Assembly: GCF_004331035.1 (NCBI RefSeq)
Contig: NZ_SJNT01000002.1
Coordinates: 226,088 to 290,087, forward strand
Reading direction: 5' to 3'
DNA from: Acinetobacter sp. ANC 4910
Lineage (GTDB): Bacteria; Pseudomonadota; Gammaproteobacteria; Pseudomonadales; Moraxellaceae
DNA length: 64,000 bases
The notes under the pieces were generated by a model. That model was not told where the DNA came from. It did not search any database and was given only the letters and a program-made list of their open reading frames with translations. This document shows, piece after piece, positions 10,001 through 19,523 of the stretch. The first letter of the stretch is position 1. The number at the start of each line of letters is the position of its first letter. A program made the position numbers and the translations under genes.

Positions 10001-10111
10001 GGGATCAAAAGGTGTATAAGTGACTGTTGCAAGGAACAGATAAATCCCAAATGAGACTAAAAATAATGTCATCATTAAGCGCTGTGCATAAGCACCTGAC
10101 ACCGCAGTCAT
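7034..10111 (-). CDS. ftsK: DNA translocase FtsK
   Basis: FtsK couples chromosome segregation to division: it pumps DNA at the septum and activates XerCD at dif. The N-terminus has four hydrophobic segments. A long acidic low-complexity linker (about residues 230-540) and the RecA-like motor follow, with Walker A AGTTGSGKS and Walker B IVIVADEFADM. The C-terminal gamma winged helix ends RAARIIDQMEENGIVSAMG. The open frame extends up to 10222. I place the start at ATG 10111 (MTAVSGAYAQRL) because AGGA precedes it by about 7 bases; ATG at 10141 is the main alternative. The product has about 1025 residues, and no neighbour is co-directional upstream. Confidence 0.93.
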   Translation of the reverse strand: MTAVSGAYAQRLMMTLFLVSFGIYLFLATVTYTPFDPGWMHISSDTQQVSNASGVAGAWISDLLFGFLGWASLLIPLFLFIEAIQVWWPRSFLNRPFRYAAQFFILLATATLLFLFWEVPADTLANASGGIIGYELGQSLSQLLTIYGAALFLIVFWVVLFTLAFGVKWNKTWDTLRATPAYLQDLFYKNVPESESDFDRTTPQVQKQVIAVAPSKASNQTELDDTNPSKASIEQPFIAGAAAERLFDDMVHKESKLNQLDEFDLDDDEEFEKTIAKAHQLEQDSQRTIATGEVWRALNTHNDHLHKQDIEALLKAAEDETVVPKHDFNSVVERQYPVDVQLEPSPKPVKNNLDWDDDEIFDELLAAVPSGKVASDVHSPFQRSEVQAIQPTTTPDIAVVDASILSMSAVAGVTAGATKAHLLNDELDRFLDDFDAEEQHAESAVVEQRTASSYAQSSAFVQTPIQHTAIEVSERFTEQSKAELSKEAFIEAWQETAGKPQEEDEFDFDAPLTDASGRPMSRAMQVAQKRRDLSTLPGLDLLDRVDPNKKVNFTAEQLERLSELLEIKLQEFNVKAKVMEAQPGPVVTRFELDLAPGVKASKVTNISKDLARSMSMASVRVVEVIPGKPYIGIEVPNSAREMVRLIELLETPTYRDPAGLLSMAMGKDISGNPVITDLGKAPHMLVAGTTGSGKSVAVNSMILSMLLKYTPDQLRLIMIDPKQLELANYNDIPHLLTPVVTDMKDAVSALNWCVNEMERRYKLMSFLKIRKLADYNRKVEEALANGEDLIDPTWKASDSVVGERAPRLAPLPSIVIVADEFADMIMQVGKKAEEMITRLAQKSRAAGIHLLLATQRPSVDVITGLIKANIPTRVALRVNSKIDSRTILDAGGAEDMLGHGDMLFLGPGKIEPERVHGAFISDDEVNRICDAWRERGDPDYIDEILTPYDEEPTSRGFEDGDGSSDRDALYDQCVAFVLETRKASTSSLQRKFSLGYNRAARIIDQMEENGIVSAMGANGKRDILV

Positions 10112-10342
10112 ACTCTGTCCTGTAAGCATTTTTTCATTCATGTTTTTTTGGAAAACAACCTGAATTTGTTTCTTAATAAAACCTGATATTATGCACCTGT
10201 TCACGTAAAAAAGATGCAACATTATGAGGGCTTGTTGTTAACTTTATTCTATATAGCTCAAACCGATTTGCATGATCAATATTACCCACATTGAACACAC
10301 ACAACTGTTATACACTTTCACGTATAATTTCATAAATTTTGA

Positions 10343-11317
<975 letters not shown>

Positions 11318-11332
11318 TCTTTTGTATCTATT

Positions 11333-11360
11333 AAAACCGTCCAAATAGGGCGGTTTTTTT
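11333..11360 (+). terminator. Terminator of trxB
   Basis: The stem AAAACCGTCC/GGGCGGTTTT contains one G-U pair, has loop AAATA, and is followed by T residues. It lies just before the aat reading frame. Confidence 0.85.
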
Positions 11361-11399
11361 ATGTATGATAGCGTAAAGAATAACTCCCAGAACTCAATC

Positions 11400-12134
11400 A
11401 TGCAGCATACTTTAGCACCTTCCGAATATTTATTTCCCGATCCAATTGATTCAGATCCAGAAGGACATGGGCTGATTTGCATTGGCGCAGACCTCTCCCC
11501 TTCTACCCTCTTTGAAGCCTATACCCACGGTCTTTTTCCATGGTTTTCTGAAGGTGAGCCCATTTGCTGGTGGTGTCCCGAGCCGCGCTGCATTATTCGC
11601 CCCGAGCAATATCATCCGAGTAAATCCTTGCTGCGTAATATGAAAAAGCATGACTATAAAATTACCATTAATCATGCTTTTGAATCGGTCATTCGTTCTT
11701 GTTCGCTCCCTCGCAGCTATGCAAATGACACGTGGATTTCAGAAGAAATTATTCAAGGTTATTTGGACATGTTTACAGCGGGTTATGCTTATAGTATTGA
11801 AGTCTGGGAACAAGATCAGCTTGTCGGTGGGCTGTATGGTGTGAGCATCGGTAAGGGGTGCTTTGGCGAATCGATGTTCAGTATCCGTACTGACGTGTCT
11901 AAAATGGCATTCTATACCTTAATGTTGCTTGGACAAGAAAACCAACTGGCTTGGATTGACTGTCAATTGGTGAATGATCATTTACTTAGCCTTGGTGCTT
12001 GTACAATTTCTCGACAAGAGTATTTAAAATCGTTACAAGATATTATAAAACAACCCTCTATCGATTGGAAAAAGTATCAAGAGGGTGTATTTTCAAGTAA
12101 AAGAATAGCGTTATCTTCGCAATTAATCGAATGA
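11400..12134 (+). CDS. aat: Leucyl/phenylalanyl-tRNA-protein transferase
   Basis: Aat adds Leu or Phe from aminoacyl-tRNA to proteins with N-terminal Arg or Lys, marking them for ClpS/ClpAP degradation. Family motifs are clear: [21 protein letters not shown], then [19 protein letters not shown] and a later [19 protein letters not shown]. The open frame begins at ATG 11361, which abuts the trxB terminator T-run. I prefer ATG 11400 ([15 protein letters not shown]), which fits the family N-terminus, though neither has a convincing Shine-Dalgarno. bpt follows after 19 bases, so both arms of the leucylation pathway sit in one unit. Confidence 0.93.
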   Translation: MQHTLAPSEYLFPDPIDSDPEGHGLICIGADLSPSTLFEAYTHGLFPWFSEGEPICWWCPEPRCIIRPEQYHPSKSLLRNMKKHDYKITINHAFESVIRSCSLPRSYANDTWISEEIIQGYLDMFTAGYAYSIEVWEQDQLVGGLYGVSIGKGCFGESMFSIRTDVSKMAFYTLMLLGQENQLAWIDCQLVNDHLLSLGACTISRQEYLKSLQDIIKQPSIDWKKYQEGVFSSKRIALSSQLIE

Positions 12135-12153
12135 AAACAATAGAGGGATCTTT

Positions 12154-12969
12154 ATGAATTCATATCACCCGAAGTCCCTGTTAAATGATTTACAGTACTA
12201 CATCACACCACCGCATGAATGCAGTTATCTTGAAAAGAAATCTGCCCGCATGGTTTTTCTAGATCCAGCACATCGGATTGATGTCGTGACTTTGTCTGAA
12301 CTTTCACGTGTCGGTTTTCGTCGTAGCGGGGACTTTGTTTATCGTCCCGAATGCCATTTATGTCGTCAATGCCTGTCTTGCCGTGTTCCTGTCCAAGAGT
12401 TTCAAATGAACAGCAAGCAAAAAAAAGCATGGAAACGCAATCAAGATCTGACGGTGAAAATTACTCAACCTAAAGATGCGGGTGATGTACATTATGCTTT
12501 ATATGAACGTTACATTCGTGAACGCCATGCCGATGGTGATATGTTTCCCCCTAGCTATGACCAGTTTGAAAAATTTCTGATCCATACTTGTACTGAGAGT
12601 TTTTTTCTGGAACTGTGGAAAGATGAGCAGTTGCTCTGCGTTTCGACCTGTGACCAACTTGATGATGGTCTGTCTGCGGTATATACCTTTTTTGATCCCG
12701 ATGAAAATCGCCGCTCATTAGGGGCTTTTGCCATCATGAAGCAAATTGAATATGCACAACAACAGCAATTGAACTATGTCTATTTAGGTTACTGGGTGCC
12801 ACATTCCAATAAAATGAATTATAAGTCTCAATACACGCCCCTAGAATTATTGCTCGATGGGCAATGGCGTCGTATTAATCGCTCACTCAGTGCAGAAGAG
12901 ATTCAACTTTTGGGAAACTCATTAATGACCACACTTCCCTCTGGTTGGAATAATTCAATCATTAAATAA
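12154..12969 (+). CDS. bpt: Aspartate/glutamate leucyltransferase (Bpt)
   Basis: Bpt, related to eukaryotic arginyl-tRNA transferase, attaches Leu to proteins with N-terminal Asp or Glu. The 271 residues show the N-terminal ATE domain with its cysteine cluster (PECHLCRQCLSCRVPV at about 67-82). The C-terminal acetyltransferase-like half has YVYLGYWVPHSNKMNYKS. AGAGGGA precedes the ATG. Together with aat directly upstream it covers basic and acidic N-terminal residues of the bacterial N-degron pathway. Confidence 0.93.
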   Translation: MNSYHPKSLLNDLQYYITPPHECSYLEKKSARMVFLDPAHRIDVVTLSELSRVGFRRSGDFVYRPECHLCRQCLSCRVPVQEFQMNSKQKKAWKRNQDLTVKITQPKDAGDVHYALYERYIRERHADGDMFPPSYDQFEKFLIHTCTESFFLELWKDEQLLCVSTCDQLDDGLSAVYTFFDPDENRRSLGAFAIMKQIEYAQQQQLNYVYLGYWVPHSNKMNYKSQYTPLELLLDGQWRRINRSLSAEEIQLLGNSLMTTLPSGWNNSIIK

Positions 12970-12981
12970 ACTGGATATTTT

Positions 12982-13003
12982 GATGGAGTCGATTCACTCC
13001 ATC
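12982..13003. terminator. Inverted repeat between bpt and rimI (weak terminator candidate)
   Basis: The stem GATGGAGT/ACTCCATC (8 bp) encloses CGATTC. No T-run follows on either strand, so it is a poor intrinsic terminator. It is the only palindrome in the gap between the convergent genes bpt and rimI. Confidence 0.35.
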
Positions 13004-13018
13004 GCATAAATATTTAAA

Positions 13019-13480
13019 TCATGATTTGAATAACTGAGAAAAATCATCAGTACAAGCTTTAACCATAATAATGGCATGCTCACGCCCACCATTCGGGCTT
13101 GGATAATAATTTTTACGCAAATCAATCTGATGAAAACCTGACTTCTCATATAGGGCTATCGCAGCTTGATTGCTTTCCCGCACTTCCAAGAAAATTTGCA
13201 CGGGTTGATTCTTCAGTAAAGCAATTGATTCATCTAAGAGCCGATAACCCAAACCCTTGCCCTGCTGATTGGGATCAATTGCCATCAATAATAAATTTGC
13301 CTCATCCAAAACGGGTTGCAGAATACAAAAACCCACTACCTGTCCTGCTTGCTCAATCACTGTACTTTGGTAACCATTCACTGCATCCTGAAATTGGTTC
13401 AGCGTCCAAGGATGACTTTGCACCAACTTTTCTATTTGAACAACTGCATTAACATCGGCTTGTTGCATTAAACGAATCAT
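13019..13480 (-). CDS. rimI: Ribosomal-protein alanine N-acetyltransferase RimI
   Basis: RimI is a GNAT enzyme that acetylates the N-terminal alanine of ribosomal protein S18. The 153 residues contain the acetyl-CoA site QGKGLGYRLLDESI (about 73-86) and the family signature LEVRESNQAAIALYEKSGF (about 99-117). The start used is MIRLMQQAD; M at residue 5 is a possible alternative. The partner gene tsaB, often adjacent in other bacteria, lies about 30 kb away here. Other GNAT enzymes remain possible, but the LEVR-NxAA-LYEKxGF signature is good for RimI. Confidence 0.88.
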   Translation of the reverse strand: MIRLMQQADVNAVVQIEKLVQSHPWTLNQFQDAVNGYQSTVIEQAGQVVGFCILQPVLDEANLLLMAIDPNQQGKGLGYRLLDESIALLKNQPVQIFLEVRESNQAAIALYEKSGFHQIDLRKNYYPSPNGGREHAIIMVKACTDDFSQLFKS

Positions 13481-13550
13481 GCCCGTTCATCTTATAAATC
13501 TAAATAAGCCTGTATTATAAAAATTTTTCGATGCGAAACGAACAAAAACA

Positions 13551-13569
13551 GGGATATTTTTAATATCCC
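13551..13569 (-). terminator. Terminator downstream of metal-dependent hydrolase
   Basis: The 8-bp stem GGGATATT/AATATCCC with loop TTT is followed on the minus strand by TGTTTTTG. It lies 29 bases after the end of the hydrolase gene. Confidence 0.75.
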
Positions 13570-13597
13570 TGCAGTCTTTAAAGCTCACAATAAGACT

Positions 13598-14479
13598 TTA
13601 CAATCCTAATTTTGCTTTCCAATTGGCTAATAAACTTACCGTATCTAAATGATTAGGATGAAACCCCGGTTTAAAGTACGCCAACATTTCACGTCCCATC
13701 CCCGTAATAATTCCTTTCGATGGGCTATAACCATAAATGTAGATATCTTTTAATGCCTTAAAATTGAGTTGATTGTCTTGCTTTAGTAAGCGAAAGACAA
13801 AATAGCTTTGCACAAAAAACAAAGTGGCCATAGCAGCAATCAACGATCCACAACGAGCAAGGTAGGCTTTTACTCCTGTGCCAAATACCCCTTCAAATAC
13901 ATCATAGGCCACTGCTTTATGTTCATTTTCTTCAATTGCATGCCAGTACCACATGGTCGACATGGTTTCATCTGTCATCAATGCTTGAATATGTCGATTA
14001 ATTAGCAATTGCGAGGCAATCGTTGCTGTGAAATGCTCTAAAGCAGTGGTTCCCATTAAGTCGATCATTTCTTGCGTGATACCGGCTGGTTTAAACAGAA
14101 TGACTGCTGTCTTACGAAAGCCTTGAATGACTTTATCGGTTTGTTTTTCCAAGCTTGCTACATCATGCCCATACTTTTGAGCTGAAGCATTGAAACCAAC
14201 ATGTTCTTGTGTGTGCATGGCTTCCTGCCCAATAAAGGCACTGATTTCCTTTTGCAGAACCTCATTATCTTTAATGACAGGGTGATAACGTACAGCACGC
14301 ACACTATCAATGAAAAATTGCTCACCTGCTGGAAAAAGCGCAGACAAGGCCGTCATGAAATGCGTTAACCCTGCCGAGCCATTCATCCAATATTCAGGCA
14401 CGTTTTCAAAATTAAAATTCATACGACGGACAGGGAAACTTGCACCTGCACGATTGGTAATTTTTACCTTAGCATTCAT
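13598..14479 (-). CDS. Predicted metal-dependent hydrolase (PF10118 type)
   Basis: The protein has 293 residues and belongs to the PF10118 family of predicted metal-dependent hydrolases, which have a ferritin-like helical bundle. Probable metal ligands are visible as carboxylate/histidine pairs: GQEAMHTQEH near 83-92, ALEHFTA near 146-152, and EENEHKAVAYDVFEGV near 181-196. Their spacing resembles di-iron oxygenases, so an oxidative activity is conceivable, but no substrate is established from sequence. It is monocistronic, with a terminator after it and a 312-base spacer before it. Confidence 0.8.
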   Translation of the reverse strand: MNAKVKITNRAGASFPVRRMNFNFENVPEYWMNGSAGLTHFMTALSALFPAGEQFFIDSVRAVRYHPVIKDNEVLQKEISAFIGQEAMHTQEHVGFNASAQKYGHDVASLEKQTDKVIQGFRKTAVILFKPAGITQEMIDLMGTTALEHFTATIASQLLINRHIQALMTDETMSTMWYWHAIEENEHKAVAYDVFEGVFGTGVKAYLARCGSLIAAMATLFFVQSYFVFRLLKQDNQLNFKALKDIYIYGYSPSKGIITGMGREMLAYFKPGFHPNHLDTVSLLANWKAKLGL

Positions 14480-14748
14480 CCTGAGACTCCTACAGACCCA
14501 TAAGGTCTAACTATCTTTATGCTTGTTTTTGTTAATTCTAATATTACGGTTTTCACCACAAGCGATAAGGGCAGATAAGGTCAAGGAAGTATCAGTTAAG
14601 GACAGTTTTACAGGAAAATTGTCTAACAATTTTTATGATTCTATTTTTATCTTAATAGAAACTATTGATCTATCGGTTATATAGGTACACGCAAAAAAAC
14701 GCTCATGCAGAATAAAAAAGCCTGAAATTTATACATTTTATAAGCATA
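14480..14748. other. Intergenic region between hydrolase promoter side and tuf terminator
   Basis: This AT-rich spacer must hold the promoter of the hydrolase gene on the minus strand. I see no open frame, tRNA or strong repeat in it. Confidence 0.5.
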
Positions 14749-14777
14749 AAAAAAGCGCCCCAAAGGAGCGCTTTTTT
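14749..14777 (-). terminator. Terminator of the str operon (after tuf)
   Basis: The stem AAAAAAGCGC/GCGCTTTTTT has a small GC-rich inner hairpin. T-runs on both flanks make a strong intrinsic terminator 14 bases after the tuf stop. Confidence 0.9.
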
Positions 14778-14791
14778 CACACAATAAGTGA

Positions 14792-15982
14792 TTATGCAGT
14801 TACTTTCGCAACAACACCAGCACCAACTGTACGACCACCTTCACGGATCGCAAAACGTAGACCTGGGTCCATTGCGATTGGGTGGATTAATTCTACTGAC
14901 ATTTCAACGTTATCACCAGGCATTACCATTTCAACGCCGTCTTGTAATTGGATTGCACCAGTTACGTCAGTCGTACGGAAATAGAATTGTGGACGGTAAC
15001 CGTTAAGGAATGGAGTATGACGACCACCTTCTTCTTTAGAAAGTACGTATACTTCTGCGTCGAATTTAGTATGCGGCTTGATTGTACCTGGTTTAGCAAG
15101 TACTTGACCACGTTGTACGTCTTCACGCTTAGTACCACGAAGAAGAACACCACAGTTCTCGCCCGCACGGCCTTCGTCAAGAAGTTTACGGAACATTTCA
15201 ACGCCAGTAACTGTCGTTGTTTGAGTATCACGGATACCAACGATTTCAACTGATTCGCCTACTTTCACGATACCAGCTTCTACACGACCAGTTACTACTG
15301 TACCACGGCCAGAGATAGAGAATACGTCTTCGATTGGCATTAAGAATGCTTTGTCGATTGCACGTTCTGGTTCTGGAATGTAAGAGTCAAGCGCTTCAAC
15401 AAGAGCAAGAACTGAAGACTCACCGTACTGACCAGCGTCGCCATTAAGCGCAGCAAGAGCAGAACCACGGATAACTGGAGTGTCATCACCTGGGAAGTCA
15501 TAAGTAGAAAGAAGTTCACGAACTTCCATTTCCACTAATTCAAGTAATTCTTCGTCGTCAACAAGGTCGCATTTGTTTAAGAATACGATGATGTAAGGTA
15601 CACCAACCTGACGTGAAAGAAGGATGTGTTCACGAGTTTGTGGCATTGGACCGTCAGTCGCAGCACACACAAGGATCGCGCCGTCCATCTGAGCAGCACC
15701 AGTAATCATGTTTTTAACATAATCGGCGTGGCCCGGGCAGTCTACGTGAGCGTAGTGACGGATTGGAGAATCGTATTCTACGTGTGAAGTATTAATTGTA
15801 ATACCACGTGCTTTTTCTTCAGGAGCAGAGTCGATTTGTGAGTAATCTTTCGCTTCACCGCCGTAAGTTTTTGCACAAATAGTTGCAATCGCAGCAGTTA
15901 AAGTAGTTTTACCATGGTCAACGTGACCGATTGTGCCCACGTTCACGTGTGGCTTATTACGTTCAAACTTAGCCTTAGCCAT
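14792..15982 (-). CDS. tuf: Translation elongation factor Tu
   Basis: EF-Tu delivers aminoacyl-tRNA to the ribosome as a GTP complex. The 396 residues carry G1 GHVDHGKT near 19-26, G3 DCPGH near 81-85 and G4 NKCD near 136-139. Beta-barrel domains 2 and 3 follow ([21 protein letters not shown]). AAGGAAAA precedes the ATG. It is the last gene of the str operon. A second tuf copy is usual in this group but is not in the window. Confidence 0.97.
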   Translation of the reverse strand: MAKAKFERNKPHVNVGTIGHVDHGKTTLTAAIATICAKTYGGEAKDYSQIDSAPEEKARGITINTSHVEYDSPIRHYAHVDCPGHADYVKNMITGAAQMDGAILVCAATDGPMPQTREHILLSRQVGVPYIIVFLNKCDLVDDEELLELVEMEVRELLSTYDFPGDDTPVIRGSALAALNGDAGQYGESSVLALVEALDSYIPEPERAIDKAFLMPIEDVFSISGRGTVVTGRVEAGIVKVGESVEIVGIRDTQTTTVTGVEMFRKLLDEGRAGENCGVLLRGTKREDVQRGQVLAKPGTIKPHTKFDAEVYVLSKEEGGRHTPFLNGYRPQFYFRTTDVTGAIQLQDGVEMVMPGDNVEMSVELIHPIAMDPGLRFAIREGGRTVGAGVVAKVTA

Positions 15983-16003
15983 TTGATTTTCCTTTTTAAA
16001 CTA

Positions 16004-16026
16004 CTCATGCAGGATCACTGCATGAG
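16004..16026 (-). other. Hairpin in fusA-tuf spacer
   Basis: A perfect 9-bp stem CTCATGCAG/CTGCATGAG has loop GATCA. No T-run follows on the minus strand, so it is more likely an RNA processing or stability element between fusA and tuf than a terminator. Confidence 0.5.
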
Positions 16027-16076
16027 CAACTGGTTATTAACTAAAAAATTAGTTTGGGCTTATAGTAATCGAAAGA

Positions 16077-18215
16077 TTACTCGTCGTCACCTTTTTTACC
16101 GCCAGATTGGAACTTAGCGATAATGCCTTCCGCCACGTTACGTGGAGTTTCAGCATATTTAGCAAATTCCATAGAGTAAGTCGCACGACCTTGAGACATA
16201 GAACGCATTTGAGTCGCGTAACCAAACATCTCAGCCAATGGTACTTCAGCTTTAATTGCTTTAGTTCCACCAGGTAAATCGTCCATACCTTGAACCATAC
16301 CACGACGACGGTTTAAGTCACCCATGATATCGCCCATGTAGTCTTCTGGAGTTTCTACTTCAACTTTCATGATTGGTTCAAGCAAGATAGGATCTGCTTT
16401 CATGAAACCATCACGGAATGCGTAAGAACCAGCCATTTTGAACGACAATTCGTCAGAGTCGACATCGTGGTAAGAACCGTCAAATAATGTCGCTTTGATA
16501 CCCACAACAGGGTAACCAGCCAAGACACCATTCTTCATACGTTCTTGAATACCTTTATCAACCGCACCGAAGAATTCTTTAGGTACAGTACCACCGACAA
16601 CTTCTTCAGCGAATTGGTATTCTTTACCAGCTTCTTCAACATCCATAGGCTCTAAACGAACATATACATGACCGAATTTACCTTTACCACCTGTTTGACG
16701 AACGAACTTACCTTCTTGCTCAACAGTCTTTTTGATTGTTTCGCGGTAAGCAACCATTGGTTTACCAATGTTCGCTTCAACACCGAATTCACGCTTCATA
16801 CGGTCAACGATGATGTCAAGGTGAAGCTCACCCATACCAGCAATAATGGTTTGACCAGATTCTTCATCTGTACGAACGCGGAATGATGGATCTTCCTTAG
16901 CCAAACGACCTAAAGCAATTGACATTTTTTCTTGGTCAGCTTTAGTTTTTGGTTCAACAGCCAATGAAATTACTGGCTCTGGGAATTCCATACGTTCAAG
17001 AGTAATGACGTTTTTCTCATCACATAATGTATCACCCGTTGTAACGTCTTTAAGACCTACACACGCTGCGATATCACCTGCACGGATTTCATCAAGATCT
17101 TGACGTTCGTTCGCATGCATTTGCACGATACGACCGATACGTTCACGCTTAGATTTAACTGGGTTATAAACAGGATCACCTTGTTTAAGAACACCAGAGT
17201 AAACACGTACGAATGTCAAGTTACCTACGAATTTGTCGTTCATGATTTTGAACGCTAACGCAGAGAACGGAGCTTCGTCAGATGCTTCACGAGATGCTTT
17301 AGTTTCAGCTTTATCGTCAAGAACACCTTCAATTGCTTTAACTTCTGTAGGAGAAGGTAAGAATTGAATTACAGCATCCAACATACGTTGAACACCTTTA
17401 TTCTTGAATGCAGAACCACAAAGCATTACTTGAATTTCAGATGCTAATGTACGAGCACGTAAACCAGCGATAACGTCTTCTTTAGAAAGATCGCCTTCTT
17501 CGAGGTACTTGTCCATTAATTCTTCTGAAGCTTCAGCAGCAGCTTCAACCATCTTGGTACGCCATTCATTAGCAATATCAACGAGGTCAGCTGGAATATC
17601 GCCGTATTCGAACTTCATACCTTGAGATGCTTCATCCCAGATAATCGCTTTCATTTCGATAAGGTCAACAACACCTGCAAACGTATCTTCAGCACCGATT
17701 GGCACAACGATAGGAACAGGATTACCACCTAAACGAGTTTTAACTTGTTCAACAGCACGGAAGAAGTTTGCACCAGTACGGTCCATCTTGTTCACGAATG
17801 CTAAACGAGGCACTTTATATTTGTTAGCCTGACGCCATACAGTTTCAGACTGAGGTTGTACACCACCTACTGCACAGTAAACCATGCACGCACCGTCAAG
17901 AACACGCATAGAACGTTCAACTTCGATTGTGAAGTCTACGTGTCCCGGGGTGTCAATTACGTTGATACGGTGTTGTGGGAATTGGCTACTCATACCTGAC
18001 CAGAAACAAGTTGTCGCAGCAGAAGTAATGGTAATACCACGTTCTTGCTCTTGTTCCATCCAGTCCATTGTTGCTGCACCATCATGTACTTCACCAATTT
18101 TGTGAGATACACCTGTGTAGAACAAAATACGTTCAGTCGTAGTTGTTTTACCTGCGTCAATGTGCGCAGAGATACCAATGTTACGGTAACGAGAAATTGG
18201 AGTTTGACGAGCCAT
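16077..18215 (-). CDS. fusA: Translation elongation factor G
   Basis: EF-G is the GTPase that drives ribosomal translocation and, with RRF, recycling. The N-terminus is [30 protein letters not shown], where AHIDAGKT is the P-loop; DTPGHVDF and NKMDRTGA follow. The length of 712 residues is normal for the family. The open frame begins four codons earlier at 18227, but that ATG overlaps the AGGA site, so I start at 18215. The gene sits between rpsG and tuf in the classical str order. Confidence 0.97.
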   Translation of the reverse strand: MARQTPISRYRNIGISAHIDAGKTTTTERILFYTGVSHKIGEVHDGAATMDWMEQEQERGITITSAATTCFWSGMSSQFPQHRINVIDTPGHVDFTIEVERSMRVLDGACMVYCAVGGVQPQSETVWRQANKYKVPRLAFVNKMDRTGANFFRAVEQVKTRLGGNPVPIVVPIGAEDTFAGVVDLIEMKAIIWDEASQGMKFEYGDIPADLVDIANEWRTKMVEAAAEASEELMDKYLEEGDLSKEDVIAGLRARTLASEIQVMLCGSAFKNKGVQRMLDAVIQFLPSPTEVKAIEGVLDDKAETKASREASDEAPFSALAFKIMNDKFVGNLTFVRVYSGVLKQGDPVYNPVKSKRERIGRIVQMHANERQDLDEIRAGDIAACVGLKDVTTGDTLCDEKNVITLERMEFPEPVISLAVEPKTKADQEKMSIALGRLAKEDPSFRVRTDEESGQTIIAGMGELHLDIIVDRMKREFGVEANIGKPMVAYRETIKKTVEQEGKFVRQTGGKGKFGHVYVRLEPMDVEEAGKEYQFAEEVVGGTVPKEFFGAVDKGIQERMKNGVLAGYPVVGIKATLFDGSYHDVDSDELSFKMAGSYAFRDGFMKADPILLEPIMKVEVETPEDYMGDIMGDLNRRRGMVQGMDDLPGGTKAIKAEVPLAEMFGYATQMRSMSQGRATYSMEFAKYAETPRNVAEGIIAKFQSGGKKGDDE

Positions 18216-18253
18216 GATTTCTAGCATTCCTAAATTTTGTTGTTAAAACAGGA

Positions 18254-18282
18254 CGCTTTAAGCTGCTTAGCAACTTAAAGCG
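18254..18282 (-). other. Hairpin in rpsG-fusA spacer
   Basis: The 9-bp inverted repeat CGCTTTAAG/CTTAAAGCG lies in the 130-base spacer before fusA. It is nested inside a longer-range complement, AAAACAGG (18245-18252) with CCTGTTTT (18332-18339). There is no T-run, so it may be a spacer mRNA fold affecting fusA translation or RNA decay. Confidence 0.45.
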
Positions 18283-18345
18283 ATTTGATGACAATTATGT
18301 GAAAACATAATGGTCATTGTCCTGATTAAGGCCTGTTTTATCCGC

Positions 18346-18816
18346 TTAGAAACGGTAGTGAGAGAAGGCTTTGTTGGCTTCAGCCATACGGTGCACATCT
18401 TCACGTTTTTTAACAGCTGCGCCTTTACCTTCAGCTGCATCAAGCAACTCACCAGCAAGACGTAAAGCCATAGTTTTTTCAGAACGCTTAGCAGCAGCAT
18501 CTACTAACCAACGCATAGCCAAGGCAGTACGACGGGATGGGCGCACTTCCATAGGTACTTGATAAGTAGCACCACCAACACGGCGAGCTTTTACTTCGAC
18601 CATAGGACGAACTTTTTCAAGAGTAGTCTCGAAAAATTCAACTGGGTCTACTTTGTTTTTTTCTTGAACGCGGTCTAAAGCACCGTAAACGATACTTTCA
18701 GCAATAGATTTTTTACCATCTTGCATTACGTGGTTCATGAATTTAGCGATTGTTTGGCTACTGAACTTAGGATCCGGAAGGATTTCACGAGCAGCAACTA
18801 CGCGACGTCTTGGCAT
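18346..18816 (-). CDS. rpsG: 30S ribosomal protein S7
   Basis: S7 is a primary 16S-binding protein that nucleates the 30S head and lies near the E site. The 156 residues are typical, starting [18 protein letters not shown] and containing the [16 protein letters not shown] segment. In E. coli S7 also represses translation of the str mRNA by binding the rpsL-rpsG spacer. The corresponding spacer here is 177 bases long and contains a strongly folded element ending about 19 bases before this ATG. Confidence 0.97.
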   Translation of the reverse strand: MPRRRVVAAREILPDPKFSSQTIAKFMNHVMQDGKKSIAESIVYGALDRVQEKNKVDPVEFFETTLEKVRPMVEVKARRVGGATYQVPMEVRPSRRTALAMRWLVDAAAKRSEKTMALRLAGELLDAAEGKGAAVKKREDVHRMAEANKAFSHYRF

Positions 18817-18835
18817 TTTAAACTACCTATAGATA

Positions 18836-18888
18836 TGACACTTCAGGTTAATCCAGCAGTGGTACAAAGTGTCATGTACCTTCGCTGG
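18836..18888 (-). promoter_or_regulatory. Predicted structured RNA (pseudoknot or switch) upstream of rpsG
   Basis: Read on the minus strand, a stem CCAGC/GCTGG (18884-18888 with 18853-18857) continues across a small internal loop into GGTACA/TGTACC (18875-18880 with 18861-18866). The 8-base loop TGACACTT (18867-18874) is perfectly complementary to AAGTGTCA (18836-18843), just before the rpsG ribosome-binding site. This allows a pseudoknot or a mutually exclusive fold. The position corresponds to the S7 autoregulatory site of E. coli, so translational control by S7 is the obvious hypothesis. Confidence 0.6.
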
Positions 18889-18993
18889 CCTTACTACACG
18901 TCGCTTGAATTTCACAAAATAAATGCAGAAATCAGACAAGCGAGACGATAAAGGATTGCAGTTCTAATGAACTAAGATTTTAATCTCGAAAGA

Positions 18994-19368
18994 TTATTTC
19001 TTAGGACGTTTAGTACCGTATTTAGAACGTGACTGGTTACGATCTTTCACGCCAGCACAGTCTAAAGAACCACGAACGGTATGGTAACGTACACCTGGTA
19101 AGTCTTTAACACGACCACCACGGATAAGAACAACACTGTGCTCTTGTAGGTTATGGCCTTCACCACCGATGTAGCTAGAAACTTCAAAACCAGAAGTTAA
19201 GCGAACACGGCAAACTTTACGCATTGCTGAGTTAGGTTTTTTAGGTGTAGTTGTGTAAACACGTGTACAAACACCACGACGTTGTGGACAAGCCTTCAAC
19301 GCAGGAACTTTAGATTTTTCAACTAAAGTCGTACGACCCTTGCGGATCAACTGATTTGTTGTTGCCAT
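18994..19368 (-). CDS. rpsL: 30S ribosomal protein S12
   Basis: S12 sits at the decoding centre and controls accuracy. The 124 residues are standard. The streptomycin-contact segment [12 protein letters not shown] has lysine at residues 43-44, and the second site GGRVKDLPG has its lysine, so no classic streptomycin-resistance substitution is present. GGGAG is upstream of the ATG. It is the first gene of the str operon, following the promoter and 5' hairpin at 19394-19456. Confidence 0.97.
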   Translation of the reverse strand: MATTNQLIRKGRTTLVEKSKVPALKACPQRRGVCTRVYTTTPKKPNSAMRKVCRVRLTSGFEVSSYIGGEGHNLQEHSVVLIRGGRVKDLPGVRYHTVRGSLDCAGVKDRNQSRSKYGTKRPKK

Positions 19369-19388
19369 ATGGCAATTCTCCCGTTAAT

Positions 19389-19422
19389 AAAAAGCCCCAA
19401 AAAATACTACTTTTTTGAGGGC
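19389..19422 (-). promoter_or_regulatory. 5'-terminal leader hairpin of str operon with U-run
   Basis: On the minus strand GCCCTCAAAAAA pairs with TTTTTTGGGGC (one bulged base, loop GTAGTA) and is followed directly by TTTTT. The predicted transcription start falls at or within a base or two of the stem's first base. It could therefore be a 5'-end-protecting hairpin or a leader attenuator. rpsL starts 21 bases beyond the T-run. Confidence 0.6.
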
Positions 19423-19427
19423 ATGCA

Positions 19428-19456
19428 ATTGTAAGTCAAGATGCAAAAATGGTCAA
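19428..19456 (-). promoter_or_regulatory. Sigma-70 promoter of the str operon
   Basis: The -35 box TTGACC (plus-strand 19451-19456) and the -10 box TACAAT (19428-19433) are separated by exactly 17 bases. Predicted initiation is near 19421-19422. Confidence 0.8.
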
Positions 19457-19523
19457 CATTCGAGAACCGCTTATCCGTAAACCATCTTGCTTTTCTTGAC
19501 ATTTTTTGAACAATTTTCGAGAT

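Noticed and set aside
16668..18105. Plus-strand and off-frame ORFs within fusA
   Set aside because: Shadows of a highly conserved gene with strong codon bias.
18994..19368. Streptomycin-resistance substitution in RpsL
   Set aside because: Both key lysines (in PKKPNS and GRVKDLPG) are wild type.
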